A DNA stretch of 64,000 bases from NCBI RefSeq assembly GCF_923079645.1, contig NZ_CAKLPY010000001.1, positions 1,942,001 through 2,006,000 of the forward strand, in the 5' to 3' direction. A model generated the notes under the pieces. That model had not been told where the DNA came from and ran no database searches. It saw only the letters and a program-made list of their open reading frames with translations. Below are positions 27,418 through 38,097 of the stretch, piece by piece. The translations under genes and the position numbers were made by a program. How positions within the stretch are numbered: position 1 is the stretch's first letter; each line of letters starts with the position of its first letter. This DNA comes from Emticicia aquatica (GTDB lineage: Bacteria > Bacteroidota > Bacteroidia > Cytophagales > Spirosomataceae).

Positions 27418-28020
27418 TTAGTTTGGAGCATTTTCAACTCCAGTAATTAACTGAAATTTATTAATATCTCTTTTTCCTAGTTCATTTAGTACTTGTTTTA
27501 CTGCTGGGTAATTGGTTGTAGCATCACCTCTGATTGCCAATTTCGCTGATGGATTAACTTCTTTTAAATAAGTAGTAACCCAATCTCCCAATTCACTTTT
27601 AGTACTATCATTTGGAATACCTGCCATCACAACATTTAATTGGTCTTCAGGTGGTAAATTCAAATATTGCTTTAAACCAGCAATACTAATTCCGAAATCT
27701 GATAATTTTTCAAAGCTTTTAAGGTCTCCATTATTAACGGATACACCATATTTTTGGGCCATTCTTTGAAATAACTCACCACGCTCTTTAGCATTTGCAA
27801 TACCAAAGTAATATTTTCCTTTTGGGTCGATACTAATAGTAGCTACATTATTTTCAGGAATCTTCGTTTGCGATATTGACGAAGGAGTATCAATTGTTAC
27901 TGACTCTTGACCTTTAAATTGAGTGGTCATGATAAAGAAAGACAATAACAAGAATGCCACATCACACATCGCTGTCATGTCCATGACAGGACCTTTACGT
28001 TTTGGTTTTATTGCTGGCAT
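27418..28020 (-). CDS. ExbD/TolR biopolymer transport protein (first copy)
   Basis: The 200-residue protein begins with MPAIKPKRKGPVMDMTAMCD and a single membrane helix (VAFLLLSFFIMTTQF), the ExbD signature with Asp in MCDVAFLL. The periplasmic domain contains PSAKLAIRGDATTNYPAVKQ, typical of the ExbD C-terminal fold. It follows exbB by about 100 bp and precedes the second exbD. Confidence 0.92.
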   Translation of the reverse strand: MPAIKPKRKGPVMDMTAMCDVAFLLLSFFIMTTQFKGQESVTIDTPSSISQTKIPENNVATISIDPKGKYYFGIANAKERGELFQRMAQKYGVSVNNGDLKSFEKLSDFGISIAGLKQYLNLPPEDQLNVVMAGIPNDSTKSELGDWVTTYLKEVNPSAKLAIRGDATTNYPAVKQVLNELGKRDINKFQLITGVENAPN

Positions 28021-28121
28021 AACTTCTAAATTATTTAGATTATATAAAATTAACGAACACGCAATGATAATGTTTTATAGTAAATGAATTTATAAAATCA
28101 TCAGCATTTAATGTGTTTCAA

Positions 28122-28952
28122 TTAGTTATGAGCAGCGAAATTTTGTTGGATGCTCATACCAATTTCGTCAATTTTGTATGTCAACTCATCAATTTTTGAT
28201 GTAAAGAAGTTATACATAATGATTGAGATTGCTGAAGTACCGATACCAAGGGCTGTATTAATCAAGGCCTCAGAGATACCAGTTGCCAAAGCAGCAGCAT
28301 CAGGGGCACCACCACCAGCTCCAAGAGCAGAGAACGCACGAATCATACCTAATACAGTTCCTAACAAAGCGATTAAAGTTGATACTGTTGCTAAAGTAGA
28401 AAGGATTGTAAGGTTTTTCTCTAACATTGGAAGTTCTAATGAAGTAGCTTCTTCAACTTCTTTTTGTAGAGCAGCTAATTTTTGTTCTTTGTCCATAGAA
28501 GCATCAGTTGTTAATAAGCTATATTTTCCAAGAGCTGTTTTAACTACATTACCTACAGAACCTTTTTGTTTGTCACATTCTTTGATTGCATCTGCAATAT
28601 TGTTTGAATCTAATAACGAACGAACTTTACGTACAAAAGCATCGATATTACCAGTTCCAGTTGCTTTATTGATTGTAAAGAAACGCTCAATTGAAAATAC
28701 TAATACGCAAAGGAAACAAGTCATTAAAATAGGTACAACTACACCACCACTATGGATTAGACCAAAGAAATCGCCTGGTTTTGGTTTGTGTTTTTCAGCA
28801 TCTAAGAAGTGACTTGCATCACCCAAGATAAATACATAAGTTAAGATTGCAATTGCAAGAAGTACAGGAATTGTAAATGCTGGATTTAATCCACCGCCAG
28901 TTGACTGTTTTGCTGCTGCTTTTGCTGCAGGGGCTGCTGTCTTTTTTTCCAT
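28122..28952 (-). CDS. ExbB/TolQ/MotA-family proton channel protein
   Basis: The 276-residue protein has an Ala/Lys-rich N-terminus, membrane helices at about 30-46, 65-90, 180-205 and 220-245, and the signature LLGTVLGMIRAFSALG with ALATGISEALINTALGIG. With the two ExbD proteins it forms the inner-membrane proton channel that energises TonB. It is the first gene of the cluster exbB-exbD-exbD-tonB-small membrane protein. Confidence 0.93.
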   Translation of the reverse strand: MEKKTAAPAAKAAAKQSTGGGLNPAFTIPVLLAIAILTYVFILGDASHFLDAEKHKPKPGDFFGLIHSGGVVVPILMTCFLCVLVFSIERFFTINKATGTGNIDAFVRKVRSLLDSNNIADAIKECDKQKGSVGNVVKTALGKYSLLTTDASMDKEQKLAALQKEVEEATSLELPMLEKNLTILSTLATVSTLIALLGTVLGMIRAFSALGAGGGAPDAAALATGISEALINTALGIGTSAISIIMYNFFTSKIDELTYKIDEIGMSIQQNFAAHN

Positions 28953-29338
28953 TAGATTTGAAAATTTTAGGGTTTTAAAAAGTTAAAAAATGTTTTTTGT
29001 TAAATAAAAGTTTAAAAAATTAAAAAAACGAGCTATTTCAAAAGAAAATATTGCCAATCCAGTTAAAGTATTATTTTTAATTTTTTGACAATTTTATAGA
29101 AAATCAGTGAAACAAAAAAGTATAAATACAATTAATTTTTAAGCATAAAATCAAGAATTGAACTTTTTTGAGAATAATTAAGTAAACAAAACTCCCATTG
29201 TTCTTTCTTAACTTTTTAGCTATCAAGCATTTAGCACGCTTTTAACATTAATATTATTAAAATGAAAACTAAAGATTTCGTTAATATTTTTTTTTGATAA
29301 TATTTGAGCCGAATCTCGCTATATGAGCTTAAAACCCA
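28953..29338. other. AT-rich gap between the M28 peptidase and exbB
   Basis: This 386-bp region upstream of exbB is strongly AT-rich with many A/T runs. I see no gene, no structured RNA and no good match to the TTTG-N19-TAnnTTTG promoter pattern, although the exbB promoter must lie here. No clear terminator follows the peptidase gene. Confidence 0.5.
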
Positions 29339-30952
29339 TTATTGTTTGTTACTGTCCACTTTTATTCTTTCTTCTCGGTTTACTAATTCCCAAGCGGTTT
29401 GGAAAACTAAACGTGAAATCTGCTGGTATTTTGGAAATAATATTTTCTCAACATCATCTCCTGGACGATGATAATCTTCATGTACTCCTGTGAAATAAAA
29501 AATTACGGGAATTTTATTTTTTGCAAAATTATAATGGTCCGAACGATAATAAAATCTGTTTGGGTCTTTTGGGTCATTAAAGGTATAATCCAAATCAAAA
29601 TTAATATATCTTTTATTAACATCTTCACTGATTTGATGTAATTCAGACGATAATTTATCAGATCCAATCAGGTAAACATACTCTTCTTTTGGGGCATGTT
29701 GTTTGTCTATTCGTCCAATCATATCAATATTCAGGTCACAAACTGTCTTTGCTAATGGAATAATCGGGTCTTTATCAGTATAATATTGTGAACCGAGCAA
29801 GCCTTTTTCTTCACCAGTAACTGTCATGAATAAAATGCTTCTACGAGGCCCATTTCCTTCCTGTTTGGCCTTGGCAAATGCTTCTGCGATTTCTAATACA
29901 GCACAAGTTCCTGAACCATCGTCATCTGCACCATTATGGATTTGTCCGTTTTGAATACCAACATGGTCATAATGTGCAGTAATTAGTATAACTTCTTCTT
30001 TTTTGTCAGTACCTTCCAAAAATCCCATAACATTTTGGGTTTCTACTGGTACTTCTCCTCTTTCTGCTTTGATTGAAATAGTTGATTCTTTTAATTTACT
30101 TGCCGAACTCACACCACTTTCTGTTAGCTCTTCATTAATTTTTTCTAGTTTCTTTGCTTTAATTCCTAGCATTGCAGACGCCATTTCATTAGAGACGAAA
30201 AAAGTAGGATTCGAGGTTGCTTTTTCTGTTGATGCTGCTGAATTAAAATTCAATTGATTGAATCTTGAAAGTACAGCTTTTCGCTCAGCCGCCAATGACG
30301 AAAACTTTTGTGAATCATTGCCAGAAATCACAAAAAACATTTTTGCTCCATGATTTATAGCAATATTTATTTTCTTTTGTAGTCCTGCTCTTTCAATCCA
30401 TTCAGATTTTTCGTCTCCTTTCGTGAAAAGATACTTTCCTGTTTTGTCTTTTGGTTCACCTTCAAAAAAAACAACTGCTTTTCCCTCTACATTGATATTT
30501 TTATAATCGTTATAAGAATCTTGTTCAATGCCATAACCAGCAAAAACTACTGAAATTGATTGTTCATCAGGAATACTTGTTAAGCCATTTGGAAAATAAT
30601 CCTTAAAAAACTCTTTTTTCTGGTTGCCAATCTTAATATAGGCGTCTTTCCAACCTTTTTGGTATAAATTAAAGTATTGAAAATAACCTTTCCCACCATC
30701 TTTGTTTGGAGCAATAGCTTGAAGCCCTAGTTTGGCGAAATGATTTGCAATATAATTTGCAGCCTTCTTTTGTCCTTCTGAGCCAGTATCTCGTCCTTCC
30801 AAACTATCAGAAGCTATATAAGTAAGGTGTTTTCTTAAATCTTGAGCAGAAATTGTTGCAGCATACTGTGTTGACTTATCGGCTATATTTTGCTGCGAAT
30901 AAGCAACTAAATTGGCTGATAAAAAGGATAATAACAAAAATCGTTTAGTCAT
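29339..30952 (-). CDS. Secreted M28-family zinc aminopeptidase
   Basis: The 537-residue protein has a signal peptide (MTKRFLLLSFLSANLVAYSQQ) and an M28 catalytic domain interrupted by a PA-like insert (about 120-270). Zinc and catalytic residues are visible in order: ITAHYDHVG (His, catalytic Asp), NGADDDGSGT (bridging Asp), VTGEEKGLLGS (catalytic Glu and Glu ligand), LNIDMIGR (Asp) and GVHEDYHRPGD (His). It should act in the periplasm or outside on peptides. It lacks a T9SS tail. It is divergent from recQ. Confidence 0.92.
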   Translation of the reverse strand: MTKRFLLLSFLSANLVAYSQQNIADKSTQYAATISAQDLRKHLTYIASDSLEGRDTGSEGQKKAANYIANHFAKLGLQAIAPNKDGGKGYFQYFNLYQKGWKDAYIKIGNQKKEFFKDYFPNGLTSIPDEQSISVVFAGYGIEQDSYNDYKNINVEGKAVVFFEGEPKDKTGKYLFTKGDEKSEWIERAGLQKKINIAINHGAKMFFVISGNDSQKFSSLAAERKAVLSRFNQLNFNSAASTEKATSNPTFFVSNEMASAMLGIKAKKLEKINEELTESGVSSASKLKESTISIKAERGEVPVETQNVMGFLEGTDKKEEVILITAHYDHVGIQNGQIHNGADDDGSGTCAVLEIAEAFAKAKQEGNGPRRSILFMTVTGEEKGLLGSQYYTDKDPIIPLAKTVCDLNIDMIGRIDKQHAPKEEYVYLIGSDKLSSELHQISEDVNKRYINFDLDYTFNDPKDPNRFYYRSDHYNFAKNKIPVIFYFTGVHEDYHRPGDDVEKILFPKYQQISRLVFQTAWELVNREERIKVDSNKQ

Positions 30953-31012
30953 TTGTTTTTGTTGGTTTTTATTGATGAATCGAATAAAGATGTATTATCA
31001 CTACTTTTTATT

Positions 31013-31020
31013 CAAAAATA
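31013..31020 (-). promoter_or_regulatory. Possible -7 element for the M28 peptidase
   Basis: TATTTTTG on the minus strand, 61 bp upstream of the peptidase start, in the 151-bp divergent gap. No -33 match. Confidence 0.35.
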
Positions 31021-31069
31021 TTTTCAGTAAAAATAATATCTTTTCGGTTTAGATTTATCTTTATACTAC

Positions 31070-31077
31070 TAATTTTG
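31070..31077 (+). promoter_or_regulatory. Possible -7 element for recQ
   Basis: TAATTTTG lies 26 bp upstream of the recQ start codon, which would give a leader of about 20 nt. No clear -33 box is seen. Confidence 0.4.
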
Positions 31078-31103
31078 CCAAAATTCCTTTCACTACTATC
31101 CTA

Positions 31104-33242
31104 ATGACTAAAGAGCAAGTTCTAAAAAAATATTTTGGCTACGATAAATTTCGACCGCTTCAAGCAGAAATAATTGAAACAATTTTAGCAAAACAAGATT
31201 GCATGGTACTGATGCCTACGGGCGGCGGAAAATCTATTTGTTTTCAAGTACCTGCTTTAGTGATGGAAGGAATCACATTAGTTATTTCTCCCTTGATTGC
31301 ATTGATGCACGACCAAGTTCAATCTTTGCAAGCCAATGGCGTGCCTTCAGCATTTTTGAATAGTTCTTTGACTTCTGTTGAGCAACGAACTATTGAAGAG
31401 AAATGCAAATCAGGTGAATTAAAACTTCTCTATATTTCACCTGAAAAACTGTTTTATAATGATTATCTGAATTTCATTAAAACCTTAACAATTAACCAAA
31501 TTGCAATTGATGAGTCGCACTGTGTTTCAACTTGGGGTCATGATTTTAGACCAGAATACACCAAACTAAATATCCTGAAAGAAACATTTCCTGAAATTCC
31601 TGTTGTGGCACTCACAGCTACAGCCGACCGAGTAACTAGAAAAGATATTTTAACCCAATTGGGCGTTCCTGATGCCAAAGTATTTATTTCTTCCTTCGAC
31701 CGTCCAAATCTCACTTTATCGGTTTTACCAGGAAGAAATCGGCTCAAAATTCTTCAACAATTTATTTCTAAACGCCCCAATCAATCAGGAATCATTTATT
31801 GTTTGAGTCGAAAAAACACGGAAGATGTAGCCGAAGGATTGCGAAAACTAGGAATTACAGCAATGCATTATCATGCGGGCGTTGATTCTAAAACTCGTTC
31901 AGAAGTACAAGATGCCTTTATTAAAGATGAGATTCAAGTAATCGTAGCGACGATAGCATTTGGCATGGGAATCGACAAATCTAATGTTCGTTTTGTGATT
32001 CATTATAGTTTACCTTCAAATGTTGAAAGTTATTACCAAGAAATTGGGCGTGCAGGACGTGATGGCATGAAATCAGACACTTTACTTTTTTATAGTTTCG
32101 GTGATATTATTACTCGGAAAGAAATGATTCAAAACTCTGAGTTGCCTGACGACATGAAAGAAGTACAGCTCGCCAAATTAGACCGAATGAAGCAATATGC
32201 CGAATCGGAGATTTGTAGGCGAAGAATTTTGTTAAGTTATTTCAACGAAGAGGCTCAAAACGATTGTGGAAACTGTGATGTTTGTCAAAATCCACCCAAA
32301 AAATTTGATGCTACTATTTTTGCCCAAAAAGCACTTTCTGCCATTGCACGAACTGAAGAAAAAGTGGCTATGGGCTTATTAATTGACGTTTTAAGAGGTT
32401 CTCAAAACAGAAGTATTTACGACAGAGGCTACCAAACGCTCAAAACTTTTGGCGTTGGTAAAGAACTAAAATACGAAGAATGGGCTGATTATATTACACA
32501 ATTATTAAATTCAGGAATAATTGATATTGCATACGATGAGCGTCATTCGCTAAAACTCAATGCAATTTCTTGGCAAGTTTTGAAAGGAGAAAAAAAGGTT
32601 GATTTAGTGAGATTTGAGGCTTATGAAGCTAAAAAAGCTAGATTAGATGAAGAAACTCCTCGTGAAAAAACTAAAAAAGAAGTAATCAAAGATGCTTTAT
32701 TTGAAAAACTTCGTGTGCTTAGGAAAAAAATTGCTGATGAACAAAATGTACCTCCATTTATTGTATTTTCCGATGCTACACTTTCGGATATGGCTCAGAA
32801 GCGACCAATCAATAGATTCCAAATGATGGCTGTTTCAGGCGTGGGTGAACAAAAATTTAATCAATACGGGGAAGAGTTTATCAATGAAATTTTAGATTTT
32901 ACAGGCAAAAACCCAAGCTTTGGTCGCCCAAAAGCAGAAAAAGGAATGACTTATCTTGAAACATTTGAAATGTATAAAACTGGGCTTTCAATCGAAGAAA
33001 TGGCAATAAAAAGGGTTCTAAATCCTGTAACAATTATTAGTCATTTGGTCAAACTTTATCAAGATGGACAAGACATTGACTTAAAACAGTACATTATGAC
33101 TTATGAATATAATCAGATTATTGCGGCCGCAATGAAAATAAATATTCAAAAGGGGGATGCACTAAAACCACTTTTCGAATCACTAGAAGGCGTTTATGAT
33201 TATGGAAAATTACGAATTGCTTTAGCTATTTGGGAAAAATAA
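31104..33242 (+). CDS. recQ: ATP-dependent DNA helicase RecQ
   Basis: The 712-residue protein has the complete RecQ layout: helicase core with Walker A MPTGGGKSICFQVPAL (about residues 38-53), a DESHCVSTWGHDFRPEY motif (DExH plus aromatic-rich loop), TATADRVTRKDI, AHYAHGV-like MHYHAGVDSKTRSEVQ, motif VI YYQEIGRAGRDG; a zinc-binding RQC domain (CRRRILLSYF, CGNCDVC); HRDC domain (about 520-600) and a C-terminal helical extension. It unwinds DNA 3' to 5' in recombination repair. It stands alone, divergent from a peptidase gene. Confidence 0.96.
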   Translation: MTKEQVLKKYFGYDKFRPLQAEIIETILAKQDCMVLMPTGGGKSICFQVPALVMEGITLVISPLIALMHDQVQSLQANGVPSAFLNSSLTSVEQRTIEEKCKSGELKLLYISPEKLFYNDYLNFIKTLTINQIAIDESHCVSTWGHDFRPEYTKLNILKETFPEIPVVALTATADRVTRKDILTQLGVPDAKVFISSFDRPNLTLSVLPGRNRLKILQQFISKRPNQSGIIYCLSRKNTEDVAEGLRKLGITAMHYHAGVDSKTRSEVQDAFIKDEIQVIVATIAFGMGIDKSNVRFVIHYSLPSNVESYYQEIGRAGRDGMKSDTLLFYSFGDIITRKEMIQNSELPDDMKEVQLAKLDRMKQYAESEICRRRILLSYFNEEAQNDCGNCDVCQNPPKKFDATIFAQKALSAIARTEEKVAMGLLIDVLRGSQNRSIYDRGYQTLKTFGVGKELKYEEWADYITQLLNSGIIDIAYDERHSLKLNAISWQVLKGEKKVDLVRFEAYEAKKARLDEETPREKTKKEVIKDALFEKLRVLRKKIADEQNVPPFIVFSDATLSDMAQKRPINRFQMMAVSGVGEQKFNQYGEEFINEILDFTGKNPSFGRPKAEKGMTYLETFEMYKTGLSIEEMAIKRVLNPVTIISHLVKLYQDGQDIDLKQYIMTYEYNQIIAAAMKINIQKGDALKPLFESLEGVYDYGKLRIALAIWEK

Positions 33243-33440
33243 CTTCAAGTATTATCTATTTTGTACTAATTTCAAAAGGCTAAACTTTTTTAGAATCTTT
33301 GGTCAATTCCATTCTCTAAACTTCGCTATTGTGTGTTTTAGCCAATGAAAAATTGATATTTCAATTAATTTATTACCAAACATTTTCTTAACTTTCCGAA
33401 AGCTGCTTATTTTCTAAAAAAAACGCAAAGTTTATCATCA

Positions 33441-34352
33441 ATGTCAAATTTACTTTTACTCTTTATTTGTCTTTTTTTAGGAATAGTTTTACAAAAAATC
33501 AAAGGATTTCCAAAAGACGCTTATTTGGCACTAAATTCTTTCATTATTTATGTTTGTTTGCCAGCTTTAACATTACTTTATACAACCGAAATTCACTTTC
33601 AACAAAATCAGGCATTACCTATTTTAATGCCATATATATTGTTCGTTTCTTCATTTATTTTCTTTAAAATTTTAGCTCCAATTTTCAATTTTGATAGAAG
33701 TACCACTGGTGCATTAACAATTACGGCAGGCATAAGCAGCATTTCATTTGTTGGATTTCCAATTTTTGAGCTGCTGTACGGAAATGAAGGCTTGAAAATT
33801 GGTATTTTGATGAGTCAAGCTGGTTCGTTTGTTGTTTGTGGAACATTAGGAATTATGACGGCTTCTTACTATTCTTCATCCAACCCAACGGTTAAGAATA
33901 TTTTCAAGAATATGTTTACATTTCCTCCATTTCTAGCCTTTTGTATTGCCTTAATTATCAATATTTTAGATTTTCATTTTCCTAGTTTTATTAAAGAAAT
34001 TTTGCAAAAAACTGGTAGTCCATTTACTGTTTTAGCCTTGGTTTCTGTTGGATTACAGATTAAATTTAATCTTAAAAAGTTTGCAGAAAAGCCATTGTTA
34101 ATTGGTTTATTTTTCAAACTATTCCTCGCTCCTTTGATAATCTTTCTAATATATCTTATCTTGCTTAAAGAAAATACGTGGTTAGGCAAAATATGTGTAG
34201 TTGGGGCAGGCCTTGGGTCAATGAATACGGCCACCATTATTGCAATTAATCATCGCTTAAACCCAGAATTAGCGAGTCTCATGGTAGGCATTGGGATTCC
34301 TTTATCATTAATTTCGACCATTTTGATACACTTTTTGTTACGTTATTTTTAA
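33441..34352 (+). CDS. AEC-family (auxin efflux carrier-type) transporter
   Basis: The 303-residue protein has about ten hydrophobic segments and the AEC pattern: an N-terminal FLGIVLQKIKGFPKDAYLALN, a proline-containing CLPALTLLY crossover, and a C-terminal half with VSVGLQIKF and NTATIIAINHRLNPELASLMVG. Bacterial members export or import organic anions such as malate. It lies 42 bp upstream of a dicarboxylate symporter gene, which hints at organic-acid transport. Substrate is not determined. Confidence 0.85.
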   Translation: MSNLLLLFICLFLGIVLQKIKGFPKDAYLALNSFIIYVCLPALTLLYTTEIHFQQNQALPILMPYILFVSSFIFFKILAPIFNFDRSTTGALTITAGISSISFVGFPIFELLYGNEGLKIGILMSQAGSFVVCGTLGIMTASYYSSSNPTVKNIFKNMFTFPPFLAFCIALIINILDFHFPSFIKEILQKTGSPFTVLALVSVGLQIKFNLKKFAEKPLLIGLFFKLFLAPLIIFLIYLILLKENTWLGKICVVGAGLGSMNTATIIAINHRLNPELASLMVGIGIPLSLISTILIHFLLRYF

Positions 34353-34393
34353 CAAAACCAACCTCCTAAACTAAACATAAACCTATTTATTTA

Positions 34394-35707
34394 ATGAAAA
34401 AATTATTTACTAACCTTACATTTTGGGTACTGACCGCCATCGTTTGTGGTATTTTATTAGGTCATTATAACCCAGAATTCGCTTTACATACTTTATTTGA
34501 GAAAGGTTTCAAGCAAAACTTAGTAATTTCAGAATTTGAAATAAAAAATACATTTAGCGAGTTTTTGAGTAGTATTTTTATCAGTACCGTCAAACTTTTT
34601 ATAAATCCAATTATATTTTTAACCATTACTTTGGGAATAATCTCAATGGGTGATTTAAAAAAAGTTGGAAAAGTTGGGGCAAAAGCATTGTTATATTTTG
34701 AAGTTGTCACAACTGTTGCATTAATTATTGGAGTCGTTGTAGCCAATATTATTCGTCCAGGCGATGGCGTTGTTACAGATAATATAAAAGGAGGCGATAT
34801 TTCAAAATATACTAAAAATGCCACCGAATTTAGTTGGATGAAATTCTTTTGGGACAATGTTACACTACAAGTTTTGGTAGTAGCCATTGTTTTAGGAATT
34901 GTTTTAAGCAATTATTCTGGACGCCAAAAAGTTGTTGATTTTCTCGCCCCAATCTCAAAGAAAGTTTTTTGGGCGTTGCACAAAGTAATGCTTTTTGCTC
35001 CAATTGGTGCTTTTGGTGGGATGGCTTTTACTATTGCAAAATATGGTATCAAAACGCTGCTTCCACTTGCCAAATTAATGGGTACAGTTTATACAACAAT
35101 GGCAATTTTTGTATTTGTAGTGCTGTATTTTATTCTTCGATATTATAAAATCAGTCTTTGGAGTTTTCTAAGATTTATTCGAGAAGAACTACTTATTGTT
35201 CTTGGGACATCATCTTCAGAAGCAGCTTTGCCTTCATTAATGGAAAAATTAGAAAAAATGGGCTGTTCAAAGTCCGTTGTTGGCTTGGTTGTTCCAGCGG
35301 GTTATTCTTTCAACCTTGATGGTACAACGATTTATCTTTCTATGGCGGTAATTTTCTTGGCACAGGTATTCAATGTTCACCTTGATTTACAACAAATGCT
35401 GACAATTATTGGTATTTTGATGGTTACATCAAAAGGAGCTGCGGGAGTTACAGGCAGCGGATTTATAGTTTTGGCGAGTACACTTACGGCTCTCAAAGTA
35501 ATTCCAGTTGAAGGTTTAGCCCTACTTTTAGGCGTTGATAGATTCATGTCTGAAGCCCGTGCTATTACAAATTTTATCGGTAACGGCGTTGCAACAATTT
35601 GGATTTCAAACAATGAAAACGAATTTGACAGAAACAAAATGGAACTAGCTTTTGCTCATGTAGCCGACTTTGAGGATATTGTTAAAGATAATCTCAAAAA
35701 TGAATAA
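34394..35707 (+). CDS. Dicarboxylate/amino acid:cation symporter (DAACS)
   Basis: The 437-residue protein belongs to the GltP/DctA family of Na+ or H+ coupled symporters for glutamate, aspartate or C4-dicarboxylates. The serine-rich hairpin TSSSEAALPSLMEKLE, the GYSFNLDGTTIYLSMAVIF helix (NLDGT, substrate site) and the second hairpin SKGAAGVTGSGFIVLASTL are all intact, and HP-flanking DRFMSEARAITNFIGN is conserved. It is followed 101 bp later by malic enzyme, which favours malate, fumarate or succinate among substrates. Confidence 0.92.
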   Translation: MKKLFTNLTFWVLTAIVCGILLGHYNPEFALHTLFEKGFKQNLVISEFEIKNTFSEFLSSIFISTVKLFINPIIFLTITLGIISMGDLKKVGKVGAKALLYFEVVTTVALIIGVVVANIIRPGDGVVTDNIKGGDISKYTKNATEFSWMKFFWDNVTLQVLVVAIVLGIVLSNYSGRQKVVDFLAPISKKVFWALHKVMLFAPIGAFGGMAFTIAKYGIKTLLPLAKLMGTVYTTMAIFVFVVLYFILRYYKISLWSFLRFIREELLIVLGTSSSEAALPSLMEKLEKMGCSKSVVGLVVPAGYSFNLDGTTIYLSMAVIFLAQVFNVHLDLQQMLTIIGILMVTSKGAAGVTGSGFIVLASTLTALKVIPVEGLALLLGVDRFMSEARAITNFIGNGVATIWISNNENEFDRNKMELAFAHVADFEDIVKDNLKNE

Positions 35708-35808
35708 ATGATTCAAAATCAATCCAAAACTCAAAAAAAGTAGAAATTTCTGTTACACTAAAATCTTTCTGCTTTACCTTCGCATCATCAAACAAACTTT
35801 ATTCGAAA

Positions 35809-38082
35809 ATGAGTAAGCAAAACTTAAAAGAAGAAGCCCTACATTATCACGCAAAAGGGCGTCCAGGTAAAATTGAGGTAATTCCGACCAAAGAGTATGC
35901 AACACAAAAAGATTTATCATTGGCATATTCTCCAGGAGTTGCTGACCCTTGTATGGCAATTTTTGAGAATCCAGAAGATGTTTATAAATACACTGCGAAA
36001 GGAAACCTCGTAGCAGTTATTTCAAATGGTACGGCTGTTTTGGGCTTGGGTGATATTGGCCCAGCAGCAGGAAAACCAGTGATGGAAGGAAAAGGGCTTT
36101 TGTTTAAAATTTACGCTGATATTGATGTTTTTGACATAGAATTAAATACAAAAGACGTTGACGAATTTGTACGAACAGTTAAAATTCTTGAACCAACTTT
36201 TGGTGGCGTAAATTTGGAAGATATTTCTGCCCCAGAATGTTTTGAAATTGAAGAACGATTAAAGGCTGAATTAAATATTCCTGTCATGCACGACGACCAG
36301 CATGGAACAGCCATTATTTCGTCAGCGGCTTTGTTGAATGCCCTTGAATTGATCGACAAAGATATTTCAACAATCAAAATTATTATCAATGGTGCGGGTG
36401 CGGCGGCTATTTCTTGTACTCGTTTGTACAATGCTTTAGGTGCGGACAAGAAAAATATGTTTATGTTCGATAGTAAAGGTTTGATTCATCCAAGTAGAAC
36501 AAATCTTGATGGTAAAAAAATTGAGTTTGCCAACGATAATATGCCAGCAGAAACAACTTTGGCAGAAGCATTAGTAAATGCTGATGTATTTATTGGACTT
36601 TCAAAAGGCAATATTTTATCGCAAGATATGGTAAAATCCATGGCTAGAGATGCGATTGTTTTTGCGATGGCTAATCCAACACCCGAAATTTCGTACGAAG
36701 AAGCAACTGAAGCCCGTAAAGATATTATAATGGCAACTGGCCGTTCAGATTATCCAAATCAAGTGAACAATGTTTTAGGATTTCCTTACATTTTCCGAGG
36801 TGCATTGGATGTTCGTTCGAAGGTTATCAATGAAGAAATGAAATTGGCCGCCGTTAGGGCTTTAGCCGATTTAGCTAAAAAACCTGTTCCTGATAGTGTA
36901 AATTTAGCTTATGGAGAAACAAACCTTTCGTTTGGACGAACTTATATTATTCCTAAACCCGTTGACCCACGTTTGTTAACAACAGTTGCTCCTGCGGTTG
37001 CTAGAGCTGCAATTGAAAGTGGCGTTGCAAAGTTTCCAATATCAGATTGGGAAGCTTATGACACCCAATTATCGAAACGTTTAGGTTTAGATAATTCGCT
37101 CAAAAAGGTAATTACAAATAAGGCAAAATTAAATCCGAAACGTGTAGTTTTTGCAGATGCAGAAAACTTGGCTGTGCTGAAAGCAGCTCAGGAAGTGCAA
37201 GACGAGAAAATTGCAACCCCTATTCTTTTAGGAAATGTTGCTAAAATAACAAAGTTATTAGAGGATAATTTCATTGATTTGCCTTACGCCGAAATCATTG
37301 ATTCTCGCTCAATTGAGCAAGAAGAAAGATTAGCAAAATTCGGAGCGATTTTCTACGAAAAACGTAAACGTAAAGGTTACAACCATTTTGAGGCTACACA
37401 ATTGATGCGAAACCGAAATTATTTCGGAGCAATGATGGTTGAAACCGGCGAAGCTGATGCAATGATTGGCGGTATGACAAGAAATTATCCTGAAACTATT
37501 CGTCCTGCTTTACAAATTATTGGTCAGCAAGAAGGCGTTAAAAAAGTTTCTGGGATGTACATTTTGATGAGTCGTTTTGGCCCACTTTTCTTGGCTGACA
37601 CGACCGTAAATTTCAATCCTACCGTTGATGAAATCGTTGAAATTACAGAATTAGCAGCCAAAGAAGTTGAGAAATTCAATATCAAACCTCGCATTGCTCT
37701 ATTGACATATTCTAATTTTGGAAGTGCCAATGGAGATGATGCAATCAAAATGCAAAAAGCTGTCGCTATTTTGAAGGATAAACATCCAAATATGGTTGTT
37801 GATGGTGAAATGCAAGCACATTTACCATTTGACATAGAGTTATTGAAAGAAAATCATCCATTTAGTGATTTAGTTGATGGAAGAGCGAATACCTTAATTT
37901 TCCCTAATCTTTCATCTTCAAATATCGCTTACAATATTGTGAAGGAAATTGCTAATATTGATAAAATTGGACCTATTTTGCTTGGAATGAAAAAACCAGT
38001 TCACGTTTTACAACTCGGTAGTACGGTACGTGAAATAGTCGATATGGTTGCTATCGCAGTGGTAGAAGCCCAAGGAAAATAA
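35809..38082 (+). CDS. maeB: NADP-dependent malic enzyme with phosphotransacetylase-like domain
   Basis: The 757-residue protein is the long MaeB form: malic enzyme N domain ([23 protein letters not shown]), NAD(P)-binding domain ([32 protein letters not shown]) to about residue 425, and a phosphate-acetyltransferase-like C-terminal domain (about 435-757) thought to be regulatory. It decarboxylates malate to pyruvate, supplying NADPH. A TACCTTCG element (35775-35782) 26 bp before the start resembles the -7 box with one change. A terminator follows 15 bp after the stop. Confidence 0.95.
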   Translation: MSKQNLKEEALHYHAKGRPGKIEVIPTKEYATQKDLSLAYSPGVADPCMAIFENPEDVYKYTAKGNLVAVISNGTAVLGLGDIGPAAGKPVMEGKGLLFKIYADIDVFDIELNTKDVDEFVRTVKILEPTFGGVNLEDISAPECFEIEERLKAELNIPVMHDDQHGTAIISSAALLNALELIDKDISTIKIIINGAGAAAISCTRLYNALGADKKNMFMFDSKGLIHPSRTNLDGKKIEFANDNMPAETTLAEALVNADVFIGLSKGNILSQDMVKSMARDAIVFAMANPTPEISYEEATEARKDIIMATGRSDYPNQVNNVLGFPYIFRGALDVRSKVINEEMKLAAVRALADLAKKPVPDSVNLAYGETNLSFGRTYIIPKPVDPRLLTTVAPAVARAAIESGVAKFPISDWEAYDTQLSKRLGLDNSLKKVITNKAKLNPKRVVFADAENLAVLKAAQEVQDEKIATPILLGNVAKITKLLEDNFIDLPYAEIIDSRSIEQEERLAKFGAIFYEKRKRKGYNHFEATQLMRNRNYFGAMMVETGEADAMIGGMTRNYPETIRPALQIIGQQEGVKKVSGMYILMSRFGPLFLADTTVNFNPTVDEIVEITELAAKEVEKFNIKPRIALLTYSNFGSANGDDAIKMQKAVAILKDKHPNMVVDGEMQAHLPFDIELLKENHPFSDLVDGRANTLIFPNLSSSNIAYNIVKEIANIDKIGPILLGMKKPVHVLQLGSTVREIVDMVAIAVVEAQGK

Positions 38083-38097
38083 GGTAAAACACCTATC

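Noticed and set aside
28150-28812. Plus-strand open frame of 220 codons
   Set aside because: It lies fully antisense to exbB, which is a well-supported gene; the product has low-complexity shadow composition.
34465-34911. Minus-strand frame of 148 codons
   Set aside because: Antisense to the DAACS symporter; composition is that of a complement of membrane-helix codons.
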